A model generated the notes under the pieces. That model did no database searches. It worked only from the letters and a program-made list of their open reading frames with translations, and was not told where the DNA came from. DNA of 64,000 bases from Shimia litoralis (GTDB taxonomy: Bacteria > Pseudomonadota > Alphaproteobacteria > Rhodobacterales > Rhodobacteraceae), in NCBI RefSeq assembly GCF_005518135.1, contig NZ_SULI01000016.1, positions 1 to 64,000 of the forward strand, given 5' to 3'. Below, piece by piece: positions 33,705 through 42,922 of this stretch (position 1 is the stretch's first letter; every line of letters begins with the position of its first letter). Both the position numbers and the translations under genes were made by a program.

Positions 33705-35671
33705 TCTGCTGCTACCTTGCTGGCGGTGGACACAATCGCAGCATCACGCAGGTCTAGCGTGGCTTTGATCGCGCCTTTACGGCCGTCTTCATAGGTGACT
33801 TCTGTTTCTGTCGAAACTTGCGGAGACCCGTCATACAAACCTTCGATCAGGTCGCTGAATTTATTTTCAACGATCACACGACGTACTTTACGCGTACGGG
33901 TCATTTCCCCATCATCTGCATCCAGTTCTTTGTGCAGAACAAGGAAACGGTGAATCTGGCAACCTGACAACATCGGATCAGCGGCAACCGATTTGTTTAC
34001 AGCCTCCACGTGCTCTTGAATTGTATCCAGCACCCGCGGATGACCAGCAAGTTCCTGATACGACGCATAGGCCACGTTGTTGCGCTCTGCCCAGTTCCCG
34101 ACAGCCGTCAGATCAATGTTGATAAACGCGACACACCGGTCTTTGCCGTTCCCAAACAGAACCGCCTCGAGGATATCGGGGTAGAACTTGAGTTTGTTCT
34201 CAACAAACTTTGGTGCAAACATCGCCCCATCAGCCATTTTGCCAACGTCTTTTGCACGGTCGATAATCCGCAAGTGGCCTGATTGCTCTTCAAAGAAACC
34301 AGCATCACCTGTCGCGACCCAACCTTCTGCATCTTTGGTCGATGCCGTGGATTCAGGGTTCTTATAGTATTCAACAAACGTACCCGGCGAACGGTAGAAA
34401 ATTTCGCCATTGTCGGCGATTTTGATTTCTACGTCAGGCGCAGGAACGCCAACCGTATCGGCACGCACTTCGCCATCGGGTTGAACCGTGATGAAAACCG
34501 TGGCTTCCGTTTGACCGTAAAGCTGTTTCAGGTTGATGCCCAACGACCGGTAAAATTCGAAAATCTCCGGACCGATTGCTTCGCCAGCGGTGTATCCAAC
34601 ACGCACACGACCAAAGCCAAGCGTATCTTTAAGTGGACCATAAACAAGGAAGTCACCAAGCTTGTATTTGAGACGATCCATGAACCCGACAGGTTTGCCA
34701 TCAAGAATATTGGGGCCAACTCGCTTGGCATGCTCCATAAAGTGATGGAACATTTTATATTTGAATTTTCCAGCGTCTTCCATGCGGATCATCACATTGG
34801 TCAACTGGGTTTCAAATACGCGCGGAGGTGCAAAGTAATATGTCGGACCAATTTCACGCAAATCGGTCATCATTGTCTCTGGGCTTTCTGGACAGTTCAC
34901 ACAGAAACCAGTCCAGTATGCTTGACCCAACGAGAAGATAAAGTCACCGACCCATGCCATCGGCAAATAGGCAAGGATTTCATCGTCAGCGCGTAGATTA
35001 TCAAACTCTGATGCGTTTTTCGCAGATTCAACAATATTCCGGTTGGACAGAACAACGCCCTTGGGCTTGCCCGTGGTACCAGATGTATAAAGCATCACGC
35101 ATGTGCTGTCATATGTCAGCTTGGCGCGGCGCTCTTTCAGGTCCACAATCCATTCATCATAGGCCGCACGACCCTGATCTTGGATGTGGCTATACTCGTG
35201 CAATTGGTGGTGATCGTATTTACGCATTCCGCGCGGATCGACATAGATCATGTGCTCGAACTGGTGCAGCTGATCTTGGATATCGATCACCTTGTCGACT
35301 TGTTCCTGATCTTCGGCGATCACAAAACGCGCCCCACAATGACCCAGAATATAGGCCATCTCTTCGGCCGAGCTGTCATTATAAACAGGTACTGGAACGG
35401 CACCAATCGATTGCGCAGCGACCATAGCCCAATAGAAATATGGGCGGTTGCGACCGATAATGGCAATAAAATCGCCTTCGTTCACACCAACGTTGATCAG
35501 ACCAAGCGCCAACGCCTCGATCTCTTTTTCGGTCTCGGCCCAAGTCCAGCTCTGCCAGATACCGAACTCTTTTTCACGGTACGCGTCTTTTTCCGCAAAA
35601 AGAGTAGCGTTCCGTTGCAAAAGCGCCGGAATGGACGCAAGTCCACCGGTCGCCTGTGACGACTGTGACAA
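33701..35671 (-). CDS. AMP-dependent acyl-CoA synthetase at the head of the ABC importer operon
   Basis: A 656-residue adenylate-forming enzyme with the P-loop YTSGTTGKPKGVVLSN, the GQTEATVF motif A5, ATGDAGFFEEQSGHLRIIDRAKDV and a C-terminal domain. It activates a carboxylic acid to its CoA thioester with ATP. The size and N-terminus resemble long-chain fatty-acid CoA ligases, but operon partners vary. I favour a TTG start at 35671 because GGAGGA lies 7 bases upstream and the following residues (SQSSQATGGLASIPALLQ) fit the family; a GTG at 35731 is also in frame. It overlaps the LivG-like gene by 4 bases. Confidence 0.85.
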   Translation of the reverse strand: MSQSSQATGGLASIPALLQRNATLFAEKDAYREKEFGIWQSWTWAETEKEIEALALGLINVGVNEGDFIAIIGRNRPYFYWAMVAAQSIGAVPVPVYNDSSAEEMAYILGHCGARFVIAEDQEQVDKVIDIQDQLHQFEHMIYVDPRGMRKYDHHQLHEYSHIQDQGRAAYDEWIVDLKERRAKLTYDSTCVMLYTSGTTGKPKGVVLSNRNIVESAKNASEFDNLRADDEILAYLPMAWVGDFIFSLGQAYWTGFCVNCPESPETMMTDLREIGPTYYFAPPRVFETQLTNVMIRMEDAGKFKYKMFHHFMEHAKRVGPNILDGKPVGFMDRLKYKLGDFLVYGPLKDTLGFGRVRVGYTAGEAIGPEIFEFYRSLGINLKQLYGQTEATVFITVQPDGEVRADTVGVPAPDVEIKIADNGEIFYRSPGTFVEYYKNPESTASTKDAEGWVATGDAGFFEEQSGHLRIIDRAKDVGKMADGAMFAPKFVENKLKFYPDILEAVLFGNGKDRCVAFINIDLTAVGNWAERNNVAYASYQELAGHPRVLDTIQEHVEAVNKSVAADPMLSGCQIHRFLVLHKELDADDGEMTRTRKVRRVIVENKFSDLIEGLYDGSPQVSTETEVTYEDGRKGAIKATLDLRDAAIVSTASKVAAE

Positions 35672-35788
35672 ATTCAAATCCTCCCTAAAGCCCGCCTCCA
35701 CGGGCCCAAACCGCAAAAGCGATTCCTTCACCTCATTAGGTGTGCAGTAACCTTGGTCGTCAACTTTTTCTTGAACATTTCCTAATTC

Positions 35789-35801
35789 TTACAAATTGTA
35801 A
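35789..35801. promoter_or_regulatory. Palindrome TTACAAATTGTAA between divergent operons
   Basis: A perfect 6-1-6 inverted repeat lies 118 bases upstream of the acyl-CoA synthetase start and 65 bases upstream of the histidine kinase start. It is a plausible operator for a dimeric repressor of one of these operons; no candidate regulator gene is adjacent apart from the two-component pair. Confidence 0.4.
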
Positions 35802-35866
35802 CAAGACCACTTTCCCACTTTGCCCCCCCTCCTCACAATGTTAGCCATGAGACAGGAGGGACGTAA

Positions 35867-37783
35867 ATGGAGCCGAATTCTTCGACGACACAGGCAATGA
35901 CCGTTGCGGGACTCAACCTGATTCAACAAGCGCTTTCGATATATGATAGTGATCTAAGACTTGTTGTATCTAACTCGCGTTTTCGCGAAATGTTCGAGCT
36001 CCCTAAGGCGCTGGTCACACCTGGCGCGCTGTTTGAAGATACCATTCGTTTCATGGCCGAGCGCGGCGAATATGGTACTTTGGCGGTCCCGGAAGAGCTT
36101 GATGCATTTGTTCAGGATCGCGTTGAACGGGCATTGGCGTTCGAAGCCCATTACCTTGAACGACAGCGCCGCGACGATAGCTGGATTTCTATTGAGGGCT
36201 CGCCGCTTCCCGAAGGCGGGTGGGTGGCTGTTTACACGGACATCACGCGTACAAAGCGACAAGAAGAGTTGTTGCGTGATCACTCGGAAGTCCTCTCCGA
36301 ACAGCTTTTGGCCTATGCCGAAGAACTTTCGGCGACGAACCGCAAACTAGGCAGCACCGTCACCGCACTTGAAGAAGCAAAGCGGCAGCTGACAGAATCC
36401 GAAGCCCGCATGCGGCTAACTGCCGAAATGATGCCCGCGCACATCGCGCACGTCGGCCTTGATCGGATTTACACGTATTCAAACCGACGGCTTTCCTCGG
36501 TGATGACAGGGCGCCCTTCCAACATTATCGGCATGCACATCCGAGATGCGTTAGGCGAAAACGCATATATCGCGATCAAACCGCATCTGGACAAAGCTTT
36601 TCGCGGGGATCCTTCGGTATTTGAATTCACCTATTACCCCAGCACGCGGCGCATCCGCGTGGCGTTCACCCCCGACAGCGACACCAGCCAAAATCGCGGT
36701 GTATACATTCTGTCGATGGATATCACCGAAGAAACGCAAACCCGCGTCGCCCTGCAGCAAACGCGGCGTCGCGAAATTGCCGCACAGATGACCAGTGGCC
36801 TCGCGCATGATTTTTCCAATTTGCTCACCATCATCCTAGGCATGCAAGCCAAGCTACAACGTATGCCAATCGGGGATGACGCCAGCAAACTGGTCGAGGC
36901 GACGTTGAATGCGTCGCGGCGCGGCGGCACATTGCTGAACCGTATTGCGGATATGACGGGCCATCGAGCACCAGAGATGCAACCTACTGATATGGTTGGA
37001 TTTCTTGATGACTTGCGCACACTTGCTAAGTCAACATTGTCTCCAGATATTTCGTTTACGATCAACAACCACATCTCGGAAGGGCCGCTGTTGATCGACC
37101 CGGGTATGGTTCAGGACTCGTTGGTAAATTTGATCCTGAACGCGCGTGACGCCTGCGAAGGACAAGGGGAAATTACACTTGATGCCCAAGTTCTGCACGA
37201 TACCTGGATCGAGCTTAAGGTCTCTGACACGGGTACGGGGTTTTCGCGTGAAGCCCTGAAGCAGGCTCTCAATCCGTTCTTCACCACAAAGGGGAGCGAA
37301 GGGTCCGGCCTTGGGCTTGCAATGGTGTACGACCTTACCAAAATGTCCGGTGGTGAAGTTCGCTTGCAGAATACAGACGTCGGCGGCTCGGTCACCCTGC
37401 GACTGCCTCTCAGACGCGCCCGCCTAGACGCCACCCCGGGTTTGGCTCTGTTGGTGGAAGACAGCACCGACCTTCGCGGATTGATCCGCGATATGCTCAC
37501 CGAATTGGGCTATAGCGTGATCGAAGCCGAAAGCGTTGACGAGGCGCATAGCTTGCTCGCCGAGATTCCAGATATTTCGCTTGTGCTTTCAGACATTTAT
37601 CTTACGGGCGAAGCCACAGGCGTCGACCTTATTCGATCCTTACCCATCGACGGTATGTCTTCATTTTTGATGACGTCTCTGCCCAAATCGCACCCTCTCT
37701 ATGTTGAAGGTGCCGCTCGCGTTCCGATTCTGCCTAAGCCCTTTACAGCAGAGCAACTCTCAGCATTTCTAAACTCGAGGTGA
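35867..37783 (+). CDS. Hybrid sensor histidine kinase with PAS domains and C-terminal receiver
   Basis: A 638-residue soluble protein. A PAS_7-like domain (residues about 15-130, IYDSDLRLVVSNSRFREMF) and a short coiled coil (140-185) precede a second PAS (186-290). The phospho-acceptor helix has His314 in GLAHDFSNLLT, and the ATPase domain shows LVNLILNARDACEG, SDTGTGF and GSEGSGLGLAMV. A receiver domain with the Asp in LVLSDIYL completes it. No membrane segments are seen, so the signal is probably cytoplasmic, such as redox, light or a small molecule. The response regulator gene starts 4 bases after its stop. GGAGGG precedes the ATG. Confidence 0.9.
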   Translation: MEPNSSTTQAMTVAGLNLIQQALSIYDSDLRLVVSNSRFREMFELPKALVTPGALFEDTIRFMAERGEYGTLAVPEELDAFVQDRVERALAFEAHYLERQRRDDSWISIEGSPLPEGGWVAVYTDITRTKRQEELLRDHSEVLSEQLLAYAEELSATNRKLGSTVTALEEAKRQLTESEARMRLTAEMMPAHIAHVGLDRIYTYSNRRLSSVMTGRPSNIIGMHIRDALGENAYIAIKPHLDKAFRGDPSVFEFTYYPSTRRIRVAFTPDSDTSQNRGVYILSMDITEETQTRVALQQTRRREIAAQMTSGLAHDFSNLLTIILGMQAKLQRMPIGDDASKLVEATLNASRRGGTLLNRIADMTGHRAPEMQPTDMVGFLDDLRTLAKSTLSPDISFTINNHISEGPLLIDPGMVQDSLVNLILNARDACEGQGEITLDAQVLHDTWIELKVSDTGTGFSREALKQALNPFFTTKGSEGSGLGLAMVYDLTKMSGGEVRLQNTDVGGSVTLRLPLRRARLDATPGLALLVEDSTDLRGLIRDMLTELGYSVIEAESVDEAHSLLAEIPDISLVLSDIYLTGEATGVDLIRSLPIDGMSSFLMTSLPKSHPLYVEGAARVPILPKPFTAEQLSAFLNSR

Positions 37784-37787
37784 TATC

Positions 37788-38492
37788 ATGACCGCCCCCC
37801 TTGTCACCATTTTGGATGATGAACCCGAAATTCGATCCATCCTATCAGAAGCCCTTGAGGATGCGGGTTTCCGAACCATGGGCTTTGGGCGCGCAACAGA
37901 ATTCGAAGCGGCTCTTAAAACGTTTTCACCAGATGTTTGCTTGGTGGATCTCGGGTTGCCAGACAAAGACGGTCTGACATTGGTGCACCGTCTGGCCTTA
38001 GAGCAGGGCGCCGCGCTTATTATCATTTCCGGACGCGTTCAGGTTCAGGATCGTGTAACCGGGCTGGAACTGGGTGCCGATGATTACATCATTAAACCCT
38101 TTGATCCGGCCGAGGTCGTGGCACGTGTCCGCGCGCGACTGCGCAACGGGCGCTCTGCTGCGAAAACCGTCAGCAATACCGCAAGCTTCAATGGGTGGAC
38201 CGCGTTTTTTGACCGCTATATTCTCAAGGATGATACTGGCATCGAAACACCGTTCAGCCATGCGGAAGGCGAAGTTCTACGCCTGTTTCTGGACAGCCCC
38301 AAACGCTTGATCAGTCGCGCACACATGCAAGAGACACTTGGTGGCACCGCCGGCGAAAGCTTTGATCGCGCGATGGATGTTCGTATCTCAAGACTGCGTA
38401 CCAAGCTTCGCGAGGATCCGAAAAACCCACGCTTGATCAAGACGATCTATGGAGCCGGATACATCTTTCTTGGCGATGTCACGTGGTCCTAG
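37788..38492 (+). CDS. OmpR-family response regulator
   Basis: A 234-residue regulator: the receiver domain has the acidic pair D10-D11, phospho-acceptor D54 (CLVDLGLPDKDG) and K in DYIIKPFDPAE. The C-terminal winged helix shows FSHAEGEVLRLFLDSP and DVRISRLRTKLREDPKNPRLIKTIYGAGYIF. It is the evident partner of the hybrid kinase immediately upstream, and its targets are unknown. Confidence 0.92.
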   Translation: MTAPLVTILDDEPEIRSILSEALEDAGFRTMGFGRATEFEAALKTFSPDVCLVDLGLPDKDGLTLVHRLALEQGAALIIISGRVQVQDRVTGLELGADDYIIKPFDPAEVVARVRARLRNGRSAAKTVSNTASFNGWTAFFDRYILKDDTGIETPFSHAEGEVLRLFLDSPKRLISRAHMQETLGGTAGESFDRAMDVRISRLRTKLREDPKNPRLIKTIYGAGYIFLGDVTWS

Positions 38493-38634
38493 AGCCCGAT
38501 ACGCACACGTGTGTCAAAACCGTGTTTTGCTTGCAAAGCTTGCATAAGAGAACGAGCCACAAGAAACACCAGAGATATTAATGACGACGCTTGCGTCTAT
38601 TGCGCTGCGAATCGCGGTGGCCTAAAGTTTCCGC

Positions 38635-38880
38635 ATGGCGATTTGCATTCTTTACCGGCGCACACGCGCAAGGCACCCACGTTTTTACAGGATTGAAATA
38701 GCGTATAACCTATTCAACGAGATTTCTGTGATGCGAGAATGGGGCATCGCAGGTGGTAAAGGCCGAAGCATGATCTCGATCTATGGCAACCTCAAAGATG
38801 CCTCTGTGGCCGCCGACAAATGGCGCACGCGCGCGCAAAAACGGGGCTATGCACGATCAGATCGCATGCTGATCTCTTAG
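38635..38880 (+). CDS. Small stand-alone WGR-domain protein
   Basis: An 81-residue protein consisting almost entirely of a WGR domain: RFYRIEIAYNLFNEISVMREWGIAGGKGRSM..., ending AADKWRTRAQKRGYA. The hallmark W-G-(R) is present as EWGIAGGKG, with the middle Arg replaced. In larger proteins WGR domains bind nucleic acid or support polymerases and ligases; stand-alone versions are of unknown role. No good ribosome site is visible, so the start is uncertain. It lies between a response regulator and the convergent formate dehydrogenase gene. Confidence 0.65.
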   Translation: MAICILYRRTRARHPRFYRIEIAYNLFNEISVMREWGIAGGKGRSMISIYGNLKDASVAADKWRTRAQKRGYARSDRMLIS

Positions 38881-38922
38881 CCAACAGAACACAGCGTCAG
38901 AAATTTGGTGTCACCTCTGGCA

Positions 38923-38940
38923 GCGGCCCCGAAAGGCCGC
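38923..38940. terminator. Hairpin between WGR gene and formate dehydrogenase
   Basis: GCGGCC (38923-38928) pairs with GGCCGC (38935-38940) across CCGAAA. It lies between convergent stops and may terminate both; no T tract is present. Confidence 0.4.
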
Positions 38941-38967
38941 CGCAGGTCGTGATACAACGAGTGCTGC

Positions 38968-41745
38968 CTACTGGGCGGCGATTTCTGTTTGTGCCTTTTC
39001 AATACGCACCGCAGAAAACTTGAACTCGGGGATTTTGCCATACGGGTCAATCGCCGAGTTCGTCAGAATGTTGGCGGCCGCTTCAACGTAAGCAAAAGGC
39101 ACGAACACCATGTCTTCAGCAATGGCACGATCTGCACGAGCCATGATGTTGATGGACCCCCTGCGCGTGGTCAAACGCACCATTTCCCCAGGTTCCACAC
39201 CCATGCGGCGCAACGTCTTCGGGTGCAACGAACAGTTAGCTTCGGGCTCTACTGCATCCAAAACCAAAGACCGACGTGTCATAGACCCCGTGTGCCAATG
39301 CTCAAGCTGCCGCCCCGTGGTCATAATCATCGGGTACTCTGCATCCGGAACTTCATCAGGCGGGATCACACTTGCGGGCGTAAAGCGTGCACGCCCGTCT
39401 TCACGTGGGAAGCCATCACCGAATACAATGGCCTGACCGGGGTCGGTCGGGGTCAACGACGGATATGTAATGGTTTCGGTTTTCAAACGATCCCATGTGA
39501 TGTTGTTCAACGACTTCATATTGATTTTCATCTCATCAAACACTTGGGACACATCTTCGTACGCCCAGTCGAGGCCGATACGCTGCGCCAGTTCGACGGT
39601 AATTTTCCAATCTTCGCGCGCATCCCCCGGGGGCGTCACGGCGGGACGGACCCGTTGCACCTGACGGTTGGTGTTCGAAACCGTACCATTTTTCTCGTAC
39701 AGGGCAGATGCTGGCAAAATGATGTCTGCAAAGTTCGCGGTTTCGGTCAAGAAAATGTCCTGAACGATCATCAAATCCAGTTTGGCAAACGCATCACGCG
39801 CGTGATCAACATCAGGGTCAGACATGGCAGGGTTTTCACCTTGGATGTACATCCCTTTGATATTGCCCGCATAAACTTGATCCACGATCTCGGTAACTGT
39901 CAGACCTTTTTCATTGCTGAAATCATCGCTGTCCCAGACATCTGTAAACGCTTTGCGGATACCGTCATCTGTCACAGATTGATAATCCGGCAAGAACATC
40001 GGTATCAAACCAGCATCAGATGCGCCTTGCACATTGTTTTGCCCCCGTAGCGGATGAAGCCCCGCCCCGGGTTTCCCAACGTTGCCAGTCATCAAAGCCA
40101 GCGAAATCAGGCACCGCGAATTGTCAGTCCCGTGAATATGTTGTGAAACACCCATACCCCAGAAAATCAAACCAGCCTTGCCATTGGCAAAGGTACGCGC
40201 GACTCGGCGCAGCTGGTCCGGGTCGATGCCGCAAATTTCGCTCATGGCTTCTGGCGAGAACCCCTTGAGATGCGCTTTTTCGGCCTCCCAGTTCTCGGTG
40301 AACTTTTCAATATATGCCTGATCATAGAGTTCTTCTTCGACGATGACATGCATGATCGCATTCAACATCGACACATCTGCTCCCGGACGGAATTGCACCA
40401 TCTCGGTTGCAAAGCGGCGCAAGCCGACGCCACGTGGATCCATCACAATCAGTTTGCCACCACGTTTAGTGAACTGTTTGAAATACGTTGCCGCAACCGG
40501 ATGGTTTTCAATGGGGTTTGACCCGATCACGATCGCCACATCCGCATTTTCAATTTCATTGAAGGTTGCTGTCACAGCCCCAGACCCGACATTCTCGATC
40601 AGGGCCGACACCGAAGACGCGTGGCACAGGCGCGTACAGTGGTCCACGTTATTGTGCTTGAACCCCTGACGGATGAATTTTTGGAACAAATACGCTTCTT
40701 CGTTGGTGCATTTTGCCGACCCGAAGCCAGCAACAGACCGGCCACCGTGCGTATCGCGCAGCTGACTCAGCCGATCACCCGCAAGCGCCATGGCCTCTTC
40801 CCACGTTGCTTCTCTGAAATGCGTGGAAAGATCGCTTGGGTCCACGTTCAAACCTTTTTCCGGCGCATCATCGCGTCGAATCATCGGCGTTGTCAGGCGA
40901 TGGGGGTGATGGATATAGTCAAACCCGAACCGGCCCTTGACGCACAGGCGACCCTCATTGGCAGGGCCATTGATACCTTCGACGTATTTAACTTTGCCAT
41001 CTTTGACCTTGAGCGACACCTTACAGCCGACGCCACAAAACGGGCACACGCTTTCGGTTTCTGAGTCGAAATCATTCAGATCGCCAACTTGCGCGTCATC
41101 CAAAACGGCTGCGGGCATCAATGCGCCCGTCGGACATGCTTGCACGCATTCGCCACATGCCACACAGGTGGATTGCCCCATCGGGTCCATGATGTCGAAC
41201 GTTGGATAGGCATCATGGCCACGTCCGGCCATTCCGATGACGTCGTTCACTTGGACTTCTCGGCAGGCACGCACACAAAGACCGCATGAAATACACGCAT
41301 CAAGGTTCACATTCATTGCAACGTGCGAGTCGTCCAACAGCGGAATGCGCCCGTCTTCCAGCTTGGGAAAGCGGCTTGTGGAGACCCCGTTCAAATCGGC
41401 CATATCCCAAAGGTGGCTGGATTTGTCGTGGGCTTCCTCGCGCGCGGGTTGGTCCGCGACAAGCATCTCGATCACCATATTGCGCGCGGATGTCGCGCGG
41501 GTCGAATCCGTTGTTACGACCATGCCCTCCACGGGTTCGCGAATACAGGACGCGACCAATGTGCGTTCACCTTCGACTTCGACCATGCAGGCCCGACAGT
41601 TGCCGTCCGGACGGTATCCCGGCGCAGGCTTGTGGCACAAATGCGGGATCACAAGGCCACGCCCATTGGCGACTTCCCAAATGGTTTCGCCTTTGCGGGC
41701 CTCGACGGTTTGCCCATCCATGGTAAATTTGATTGTGTCGGACAT
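38968..41745 (-). CDS. fdhF: Formate dehydrogenase alpha subunit (molybdopterin, cytoplasmic type)
   Basis: A 925-residue catalytic subunit with an N-terminal 2Fe-2S ferredoxin domain (CHKPAPGYRPDGNCRACMVEVEGERTLVASC). Two 4Fe-4S clusters follow (CISCGLCVRAC and CVACGECVQACPTGA), then another (CPFCGVGCKVSLKVKDGKVKYVEG). In the molybdopterin domain the catalytic Cys, in the Sec position, lies in CTRLCHASSVSAL. It oxidises formate to CO2 and normally passes electrons to FdsB/FdsG and NAD. Neither those subunits nor fdhD is encoded next to it, which is unusual. The start has AGGAGG. It is a single leftward gene with a plus-strand gene on each side. Confidence 0.9.
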   Translation of the reverse strand: MSDTIKFTMDGQTVEARKGETIWEVANGRGLVIPHLCHKPAPGYRPDGNCRACMVEVEGERTLVASCIREPVEGMVVTTDSTRATSARNMVIEMLVADQPAREEAHDKSSHLWDMADLNGVSTSRFPKLEDGRIPLLDDSHVAMNVNLDACISCGLCVRACREVQVNDVIGMAGRGHDAYPTFDIMDPMGQSTCVACGECVQACPTGALMPAAVLDDAQVGDLNDFDSETESVCPFCGVGCKVSLKVKDGKVKYVEGINGPANEGRLCVKGRFGFDYIHHPHRLTTPMIRRDDAPEKGLNVDPSDLSTHFREATWEEAMALAGDRLSQLRDTHGGRSVAGFGSAKCTNEEAYLFQKFIRQGFKHNNVDHCTRLCHASSVSALIENVGSGAVTATFNEIENADVAIVIGSNPIENHPVAATYFKQFTKRGGKLIVMDPRGVGLRRFATEMVQFRPGADVSMLNAIMHVIVEEELYDQAYIEKFTENWEAEKAHLKGFSPEAMSEICGIDPDQLRRVARTFANGKAGLIFWGMGVSQHIHGTDNSRCLISLALMTGNVGKPGAGLHPLRGQNNVQGASDAGLIPMFLPDYQSVTDDGIRKAFTDVWDSDDFSNEKGLTVTEIVDQVYAGNIKGMYIQGENPAMSDPDVDHARDAFAKLDLMIVQDIFLTETANFADIILPASALYEKNGTVSNTNRQVQRVRPAVTPPGDAREDWKITVELAQRIGLDWAYEDVSQVFDEMKINMKSLNNITWDRLKTETITYPSLTPTDPGQAIVFGDGFPREDGRARFTPASVIPPDEVPDAEYPMIMTTGRQLEHWHTGSMTRRSLVLDAVEPEANCSLHPKTLRRMGVEPGEMVRLTTRRGSINIMARADRAIAEDMVFVPFAYVEAAANILTNSAIDPYGKIPEFKFSAVRIEKAQTEIAAQ

Positions 41746-41949
41746 GCGTGCCTCCCTATTCAGAGCCTACATTACCCCAGACTCGGAATACGTCGAGCCA
41801 CCCAATCCGACAGACCAAACCCATTTTGCGCCAATACCAGCCGTTTACCGGCACAGCGCACCCCGTACATGATATCACGTTCGGGTCGAAAATTCCCTTT
41901 TCGCCGACGCGACAGTGGCATAGGCAGGGCATAACATCAGGAGTTACAT

Positions 41950-42609
41950 ATGCCCCATATCACCCTTGTTCGCCATGGCCAGGCCAACACCGAAGCCCGT
42001 GATGAAGTCAGCTATGATCGTTTGTCAGACCTAGGTCATCAACAAGCCCGCTGGCTGGGGGATCACATGACCAAAACGGGCGATCGGTTCGAACGGGTCT
42101 ATACGGGCACAATGACTCGGCATCTGGAGACGGCGCAAAGTATGGGGGCAACGGATCATGCAACAATAGTTCAAGATCCTCGGCTGAATGAATTTGCGTA
42201 TTTTACATTATCTCACCTGATGGAAGAACAGCATGGCCTAAAGGTTCCACAGGAACGCGAAGGCTTCATCGAGCATCTGCCGCGGGTATTGGGTGCATGG
42301 CAAGATGACGCCATCCAAGGTGCCCCTGAATCATATCAAGACTTTGCCGCACGTGTGAGCGCTGCAATGTCGGACATCGCAGACGGCCAAGGCCGCGCAT
42401 TGGTCGTGACATCGGGGGGCTTAATCGGAACTGTTTTGCGTCAGACGCTAAACTTGGATGTTCAGGGCTGGTCGCAGATGTGCCTTGCGATTATGAACAC
42501 GTCGGTTCACCGCTGGCAGATGGTTCTGGGTAACCCATTGCTGGTGCAATTTAACGCCATTCCGCATTTGGAAGCGCCAGACCGACATACGGCCCAGACT
42601 CATCTGTAA
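41950..42609 (+). CDS. Histidine phosphatase family protein
   Basis: A 219-residue member of the phosphoglycerate-mutase-like superfamily. The catalytic LVRHGQANTEARD is at residues 6-18, the second Arg/Glu region is in ERVYTGTMTRHLETAQ and RLNEF, and the late His site is replaced around VVTSGGLIGTV (TSGG in place of the usual H-G). The loss of the second His suggests altered or weak phosphatase activity. The substrate is unknown. It is followed by a short hairpin at 42610-42625. Confidence 0.83.
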   Translation: MPHITLVRHGQANTEARDEVSYDRLSDLGHQQARWLGDHMTKTGDRFERVYTGTMTRHLETAQSMGATDHATIVQDPRLNEFAYFTLSHLMEEQHGLKVPQEREGFIEHLPRVLGAWQDDAIQGAPESYQDFAARVSAAMSDIADGQGRALVVTSGGLIGTVLRQTLNLDVQGWSQMCLAIMNTSVHRWQMVLGNPLLVQFNAIPHLEAPDRHTAQTHL

Positions 42610-42625
42610 AGGGGCGCACGCCCCT
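42610..42625 (+). terminator. Hairpin after the histidine phosphatase gene
   Basis: AGGGGC (42610-42615) pairs with GCCCCT (42620-42625) across GCAC immediately after the stop codon. No T run follows, so this is a weak terminator candidate. Confidence 0.4.
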
Positions 42626-42659
42626 CCACATACTCAGCCAACATTAAAGATTAATCAGA

Positions 42660-42836
42660 TCAGGCCGCAGCGTCTTGATGATCTTTGTGCACAAACTTGC
42701 AGTCACAATACGGGCACTCCACCCAACCATGTTCGTTTGGGATCTGCAGGTAGACGCGCGGATGCCCGCCTTCGCCGCCGTCACAGGCCACCTTGTAGGT
42801 GTCAACGATCTTGGTTTCTGGCGCTTGCGTAGTCAT
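42660..42836 (-). CDS. Zinc-finger (zf-CHCC) protein, NDUFS6-like
   Basis: A 58-residue protein from ATG 42836 ([21 protein letters not shown]). The zinc ligands are C...GHPRVYL...VECPYC, the CHCC pattern of the 13-kDa accessory subunit (NDUFS6) of mitochondrial complex I and its alphaproteobacterial relatives. In alphaproteobacteria the homologue is associated with NADH dehydrogenase, though the gene is often away from the nuo operon, as here. The frame runs open to 42965 without family character. Confidence 0.82.
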   Translation of the reverse strand: MTTQAPETKIVDTYKVACDGGEGGHPRVYLQIPNEHGWVECPYCDCKFVHKDHQDAAA

Positions 42837-42922
42837 CTTGGCGGGGTCCTTTTGGTTGTCGTTCCTGGCCGATTTGGATATGCCGAATATGAGCGATCCA
42901 GAAGCTGGGGGCAAGTGCAGCC

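Noticed and set aside
38989-40050. Plus-strand open frame (353 codons) opposite formate dehydrogenase
   Set aside because: Shadow of a well-supported 925-residue enzyme; no motif and an implausible composition.
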